A DNA stretch of 64,000 bases from Kumtagia sp963839725 (GTDB taxonomy: Bacteria > Pseudomonadota > Alphaproteobacteria > Rhizobiales > Rhizobiaceae). The notes under the pieces were generated by a model. The model made no database searches. It worked only from the letters and a program-made list of their open reading frames with translations, and had not been told where the DNA came from. Each line of letters starts with the position of its first letter. Position 1 is the first letter of the stretch. Below are positions 61,207 through 64,000 of this stretch, piece by piece. Location: assembly GCA_963839725.1 (NCBI GenBank), contig CAWIWT010000046.1, positions 434,001 through 498,000 of the forward strand. Reading direction: 5' to 3'. Position numbers and translations under genes: made by a program.

Positions 61207-62781
61207 ATGGAAGACCTTTTGACCGAATCGAAAAGCAACGCCGCCGAGTTCACGGTGAGCGAAATCTCGAATGCCCTGCGGCGTACCGTCGAGGATGCGT
61301 TCGGCTATGTACGGGTGCGTGGCGAGATTTCCGGATATCGCGGGCCGCATTCGTCCGGCCATGCCTATTTCAGCCTGAAGGACGACCGCGCCCGGTTGGA
61401 CGCGGTGATCTGGAAGGGCACGATGAGCCGCCTGAAATTCCGTCCGGAGGAAGGGATGGAGGTGATCGCCACTGGCAAGCTCACAACCTTCCCCGGCAAG
61501 TCTAACTATCAGATCGTCATCGACAATCTTGAACCTGCCGGCGCCGGCGCGTTGATGGCGCTGCTCGAGGAGCGCAAGCGCCGCCTTTCGGCCGAGGGCC
61601 TGTTCGAGCCCTCGCGCAAGCAGCTTCTACCCTACATGCCGCGCGTCATCGGCGTCGTAACCTCGCCCACCGGCGCGGTCATCCGCGACATCGTTCACCG
61701 CATCAAGGACCGCTTTCCGCTGCATGTCGTCGTCTGGCCGGTGCGCGTCCAGGGCGACACTTGCGCGGCGGAGGTCGCCGCCGCCGTGCAAGGCTTCAAC
61801 GCCCTGCCGGAGGGTGGCGCGATCCCGCGCCCGGATCTGATTATCGTTGCGCGCGGCGGAGGCAGTCTCGAGGATCTTTGGGGCTTCAACGACGAGGCGC
61901 TGGCGCGCGCCGTCGCGGCTTCACACCTGCCGGTGATCTCGGCGGTCGGCCACGAGACCGACTGGACGCTGATCGATCTCGCCGCCGACGTGCGTGCGCC
62001 AACGCCGACGGGTGCGGCCGAAATCGCCGTGCCGGTGCGAGATGAAATCGCGGCGCGGCTTGCCAATCTGGCGGCGCGACTGCGCGGCTGCGTTTCGCGG
62101 GTGGCGGAACGCAAGCGCACATCGCTACGCGCGGCGGCGCGTGCCCTCCCCTCGCCCGATCAATTGCTGGCGCTGCCGCGGCGGCGTTTCGACGAGGCGA
62201 CCAACCGGCTCGGCCGCGCCTTGGATGTCGGCGTCGACCGCAAGCGGGCGAGACTCGTAGCCATCCGCCTTACTCCGGCAACGCTTTCGCGGCGCATGGC
62301 TGAAGCGCGCAAGCAGACCGAGCGCGACTTCACCCGCGCGACCGGAGCGATCCGCAGCGCACTGCGGCGGCGGCGCGAGTTGCTGCTGCGCGGTTCGTCA
62401 AGGCTGACGACCACGCCGATCGAGCGCCGCAACAAGCTCGCGGCGGACCGACTCGTCGCCATATTGCGGCGGAGCGAGACAGCGATGACGGCGCGGCTGG
62501 AGCGAGCGCGGGCGCGCCTCACCCAGGCCGACCGGCTGCTGGCGACGCTGAAACTCTCCGACCAAGCGATCCTCGACCGCGGCTACGCGCTGGTGCTCGA
62601 CGCCCAGGGCGGCGTGCTCAGGCGGGCGTCGGAAGTCTCGCCGGGCGCGCCGCTTTCACTGCGCTTCGCCGACGGTGATGTTCAGGCCCTGGCCACTTCG
62701 GGCGAGGCGACACGACCCAGGCCACGCCTAAGGGCGCAGGAGAAGAAACCTTCGCCCGGCGGGCAGGGATCGTTGTTCTAA
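61207..62781 (+). CDS. xseA: exodeoxyribonuclease VII large subunit
   Basis: Large subunit of the single-strand exonuclease ExoVII. 524 residues. The OB-fold is at the N-terminus (EFTVSEISNALRRTVEDAF, GEISGYRGPHSSGHAYFSLK). The central catalytic region has GVVTSPTGAVIRDIVHRIKD, RGGGSLEDLWGFNDE and HETDWTLIDLAADVRAPTPT. A long basic coiled coil and a C-terminal basic tail follow. The small subunit gene xseB is not in the window. Last chromosomal gene before the integrative element. Confidence 0.95.
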   Translation: MEDLLTESKSNAAEFTVSEISNALRRTVEDAFGYVRVRGEISGYRGPHSSGHAYFSLKDDRARLDAVIWKGTMSRLKFRPEEGMEVIATGKLTTFPGKSNYQIVIDNLEPAGAGALMALLEERKRRLSAEGLFEPSRKQLLPYMPRVIGVVTSPTGAVIRDIVHRIKDRFPLHVVVWPVRVQGDTCAAEVAAAVQGFNALPEGGAIPRPDLIIVARGGGSLEDLWGFNDEALARAVAASHLPVISAVGHETDWTLIDLAADVRAPTPTGAAEIAVPVRDEIAARLANLAARLRGCVSRVAERKRTSLRAAARALPSPDQLLALPRRRFDEATNRLGRALDVGVDRKRARLVAIRLTPATLSRRMAEARKQTERDFTRATGAIRSALRRRRELLLRGSSRLTTTPIERRNKLAADRLVAILRRSETAMTARLERARARLTQADRLLATLKLSDQAILDRGYALVLDAQGGVLRRASEVSPGAPLSLRFADGDVQALATSGEATRPRPRLRAQEKKPSPGGQGSLF

Positions 62782-63076
62782 CGATACGCGCAGGGCAACA
62801 TTGCTGCTGCGATCTCCGGCTGCTCGCTCCCAAGGCAGTGTGCACAGGCGTCGGAAGTTTTCCTTGCCGCGCCACCTTCGAGCCAGGCATTTGACCGCTC
62901 TTCTCGAGACGACCTGCTGCCGGGCTTGCGCGTGGTCGGCTACCGACGCAAGGCCAGCATTGCATTTCGAGTTACGGAAAACACCGTGATCGTCACTCGC
63001 GTATTCCACCGCGGGCAAGGTATAGGCTTTTCAGACGAAGATTGAGCGGTTGCCGCGAAATTGTCCGGAAATGAAA
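62782..63076. other. intergenic region between xseA and the tRNA-His remnant
   Basis: 295 bp of chromosomal flank without a recognisable gene or palindrome; it ends at the attachment site. Confidence 0.35.
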
Positions 63077-63126
63077 TGGTACAGTTGGCTGGGATCGAAC
63101 CAGCGACCTCCGGATCCACAATCCGG
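63077..63126 (-). tRNA. 3' half of tRNA-His (attachment-site duplicate)
   Basis: On the minus strand: anticodon stem CCGGA, 7-base loop TTGTGGA with anticodon GTG (His), stem TCCGG, variable AGGTC, T-arm GCTGG-TTCGATC-CCAGC, acceptor CAACTGT, discriminator A and CCA. The A at the discriminator is the alphaproteobacterial form of tRNA-His. The 5' acceptor, D-arm and anticodon start are replaced by unrelated sequence from about 63127. It is thus the short duplicate left by integration of an element at the tRNA 3' end; the intact gene should lie at the far end, beyond the window. Confidence 0.85.
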
Positions 63127-63180
63127 CGTCGGCCTTTGATTTAATTACGCTTTCTTACACTATGTCGCAGTCATGTCGCA

Positions 63181-64000
63181 TCAAGCTAGAAGAGCCGCTT
63201 CAGCTGCCGCCAGTTCTGCCGCGTCATCGCCCCTCGCGAACAAGTGCGCGTAAACGTCCATCGTTACGGCGATTGTCGAGTGACCCATGCGCTCTTGAAC
63301 CACCTTCGCCGGCAAGCCAAGCCCGCCGTCCTCTTTGCGGTTGATCAGCCAGCTTGCGTAAAAATGCCGAAGCGCGTGAATACCTTTATATTTGGCAGCA
63401 ACGATAGCTTTGCCGTTTTCATCGACCTCTTCGGTCTCAACCGTCACGCCAGCCTTCACCTGGGCAGGCTGTAGGCCGCGACGGACGATATTGTTCAGCT
63501 GCTCAACCCGTCCAAGCCCATTCGGAAATACGAGGTCGAGCACCATCAGCGGTTTGCCGTCAACATCCACTTTCCCGGTATCCCGCTTGGGGCATAGAAG
63601 TTTCCATTCTCGCAGGGCATTTATGACCATCGGCGGAGCAGGAACTGTGCGCTCACCTGAAATAGACTTGGGCTTGCCTATTGTATTGAACCTATCGGCC
63701 CGCTGATGCACGCGGATTTCTCGCTGATCGAGATCTACGTCGATCCAGCGAAGTCCTCGCAACTCAGAAGCTCGCAAGCCAGTAAAGATGGCGGCGAGGA
63801 GCAACGGTCGCCAGCGTCCTTGCAGGGCTCCAATAATTGCCTTCACTTCGTCTCTGGTTGGAATATCGACCCCCACCTTCAGACGACCCTTGTGCCGCCT
63901 CTCTTGCCGCCTCTCGCCGCCCTTGCGACGTCCGCGTATATCGCGCACAGCGTTACGGGCCGTTAGTCCCCTCTCCTGAGCATCTGCGAGCATAGAACCA
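63181..64000 (-). CDS. tyrosine recombinase/phage-type integrase (partial)
   Basis: C-terminal 270+ residues of an integrase; the frame is open past the right edge, so the N-terminal DNA-binding part is missing from view. The catalytic domain has FTGLRASELRGLRW (first Arg), GIHALRHFYASW (His and second Arg) and MGHSTIAVTMDVYAHLF (His and nucleophilic Tyr). All catalytic residues are present, so it may be active. It lies next to the tRNA-His fragment that forms the attachment site. Confidence 0.92.
   Translation of the reverse strand, partial: GSMLADAQERGLTARNAVRDIRGRRKGGERRQERRHKGRLKVGVDIPTRDEVKAIIGALQGRWRPLLLAAIFTGLRASELRGLRWIDVDLDQREIRVHQRADRFNTIGKPKSISGERTVPAPPMVINALREWKLLCPKRDTGKVDVDGKPLMVLDLVFPNGLGRVEQLNNIVRRGLQPAQVKAGVTVETEEVDENGKAIVAAKYKGIHALRHFYASWLINRKEDGGLGLPAKVVQERMGHSTIAVTMDVYAHLFARGDDAAELAAAEAALLA

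Larger units (their letters stand above)
63077..64000. mobile_element. left end of an element integrated in tRNA-His
   Basis: The tRNA-His 3' fragment is followed within about 55 bp by a tyrosine recombinase gene running toward it. This is the usual end structure of a genomic island or ICE. The element extends beyond the window to the right; content and size are not visible. Confidence 0.8.

Overview
This is a GC-rich chromosomal window from an alphaproteobacterium of the Rhizobiales. It is most likely Mesorhizobium or a close Phyllobacteriaceae relative. The evidence is the F0 operon order atpI-atpB-atpE-b'-b, a BacA/SbmA transporter, hisS-hisZ-hisG with short HisG plus HisZ, several DUF1127-type small proteins, plant-type GshA, a tRNA-His remnant with A at the discriminator position, and many G/C-rich intergenic palindromes. 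The assignment rests on recognised proteins and was not checked by search.

Layout. 1-2416: F0 ATP synthase genes, reading left. 2608-6757: a frameshifted cell-wall hydrolase, a hicA(nonsense)-hicB locus, der and a TPR membrane protein. 7133-12898: polysaccharide deacetylase, bacA, a LysR gene with a divergent small gene, an M29 aminopeptidase and an ArsC-like reductase. 13266-16616: a tctC-tctB-tctA tripartite transporter. 16890-17690: relics of an apionate-lactonase-like gene and a GntR regulator. 17708-25246: gluconokinase, a complete CUT2 sugar ABC transporter and its LacI regulator, with a LacI-type palindrome in front. 25281-31981: an accessory island between a dinB stump and guaA. It carries a ParB-like stump, a GHKL ATPase overlapping a PIN_8-like nuclease gene, a GGCT-like gene, an IS5 remnant, a broken P4-type integrase and a 300 bp repeat-rich attachment region at the 3' end of guaA. 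31982-42962: guaA, a nucleosidase gene, an IS fragment, a thioesterase, rsmB, aqpZ, hisG-hisZ-hisS (hisS frameshifted) and tag (frameshifted). 43182-49912: an L,D-transpeptidase, the glcD-glcE-glcF operon interrupted by a DUF559 endonuclease cassette with 51 bp inverted ends, and a PPP phosphatase. 49942-62781: a small exported peptide, a glutamine amidotransferase, an unknown protein, parDE, rsmE, gshA, a hydrolase/TetR pair with three operators, a DUF937-like repeat protein, DUF1127, LysR, adenylate cyclase and xseA. 63077-64000: the left end of an element integrated in tRNA-His, with its integrase.

The most unusual features are these. (1) A DUF559 endonuclease gene exactly fills the space between 51 bp terminal inverted repeats. 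Those repeats match the arms of solo palindromes elsewhere in the window, which suggests a REP/RAYT-like relation between a nuclease and dispersed palindromes. (2) A PIN_8-type nuclease and a GHKL ATPase form an overlapping gene pair in a decaying island, a candidate defence module. (3) Two distant hairpins share one architecture and show compensatory base-pair changes. (4) Three 12-mers with 74-75 bp spacing lie between the broken integrase and guaA.

At least six otherwise conserved reading frames are broken by apparent single-base indels, including the essential hisS. Consensus errors are therefore a serious possibility and limit the pseudogene calls.
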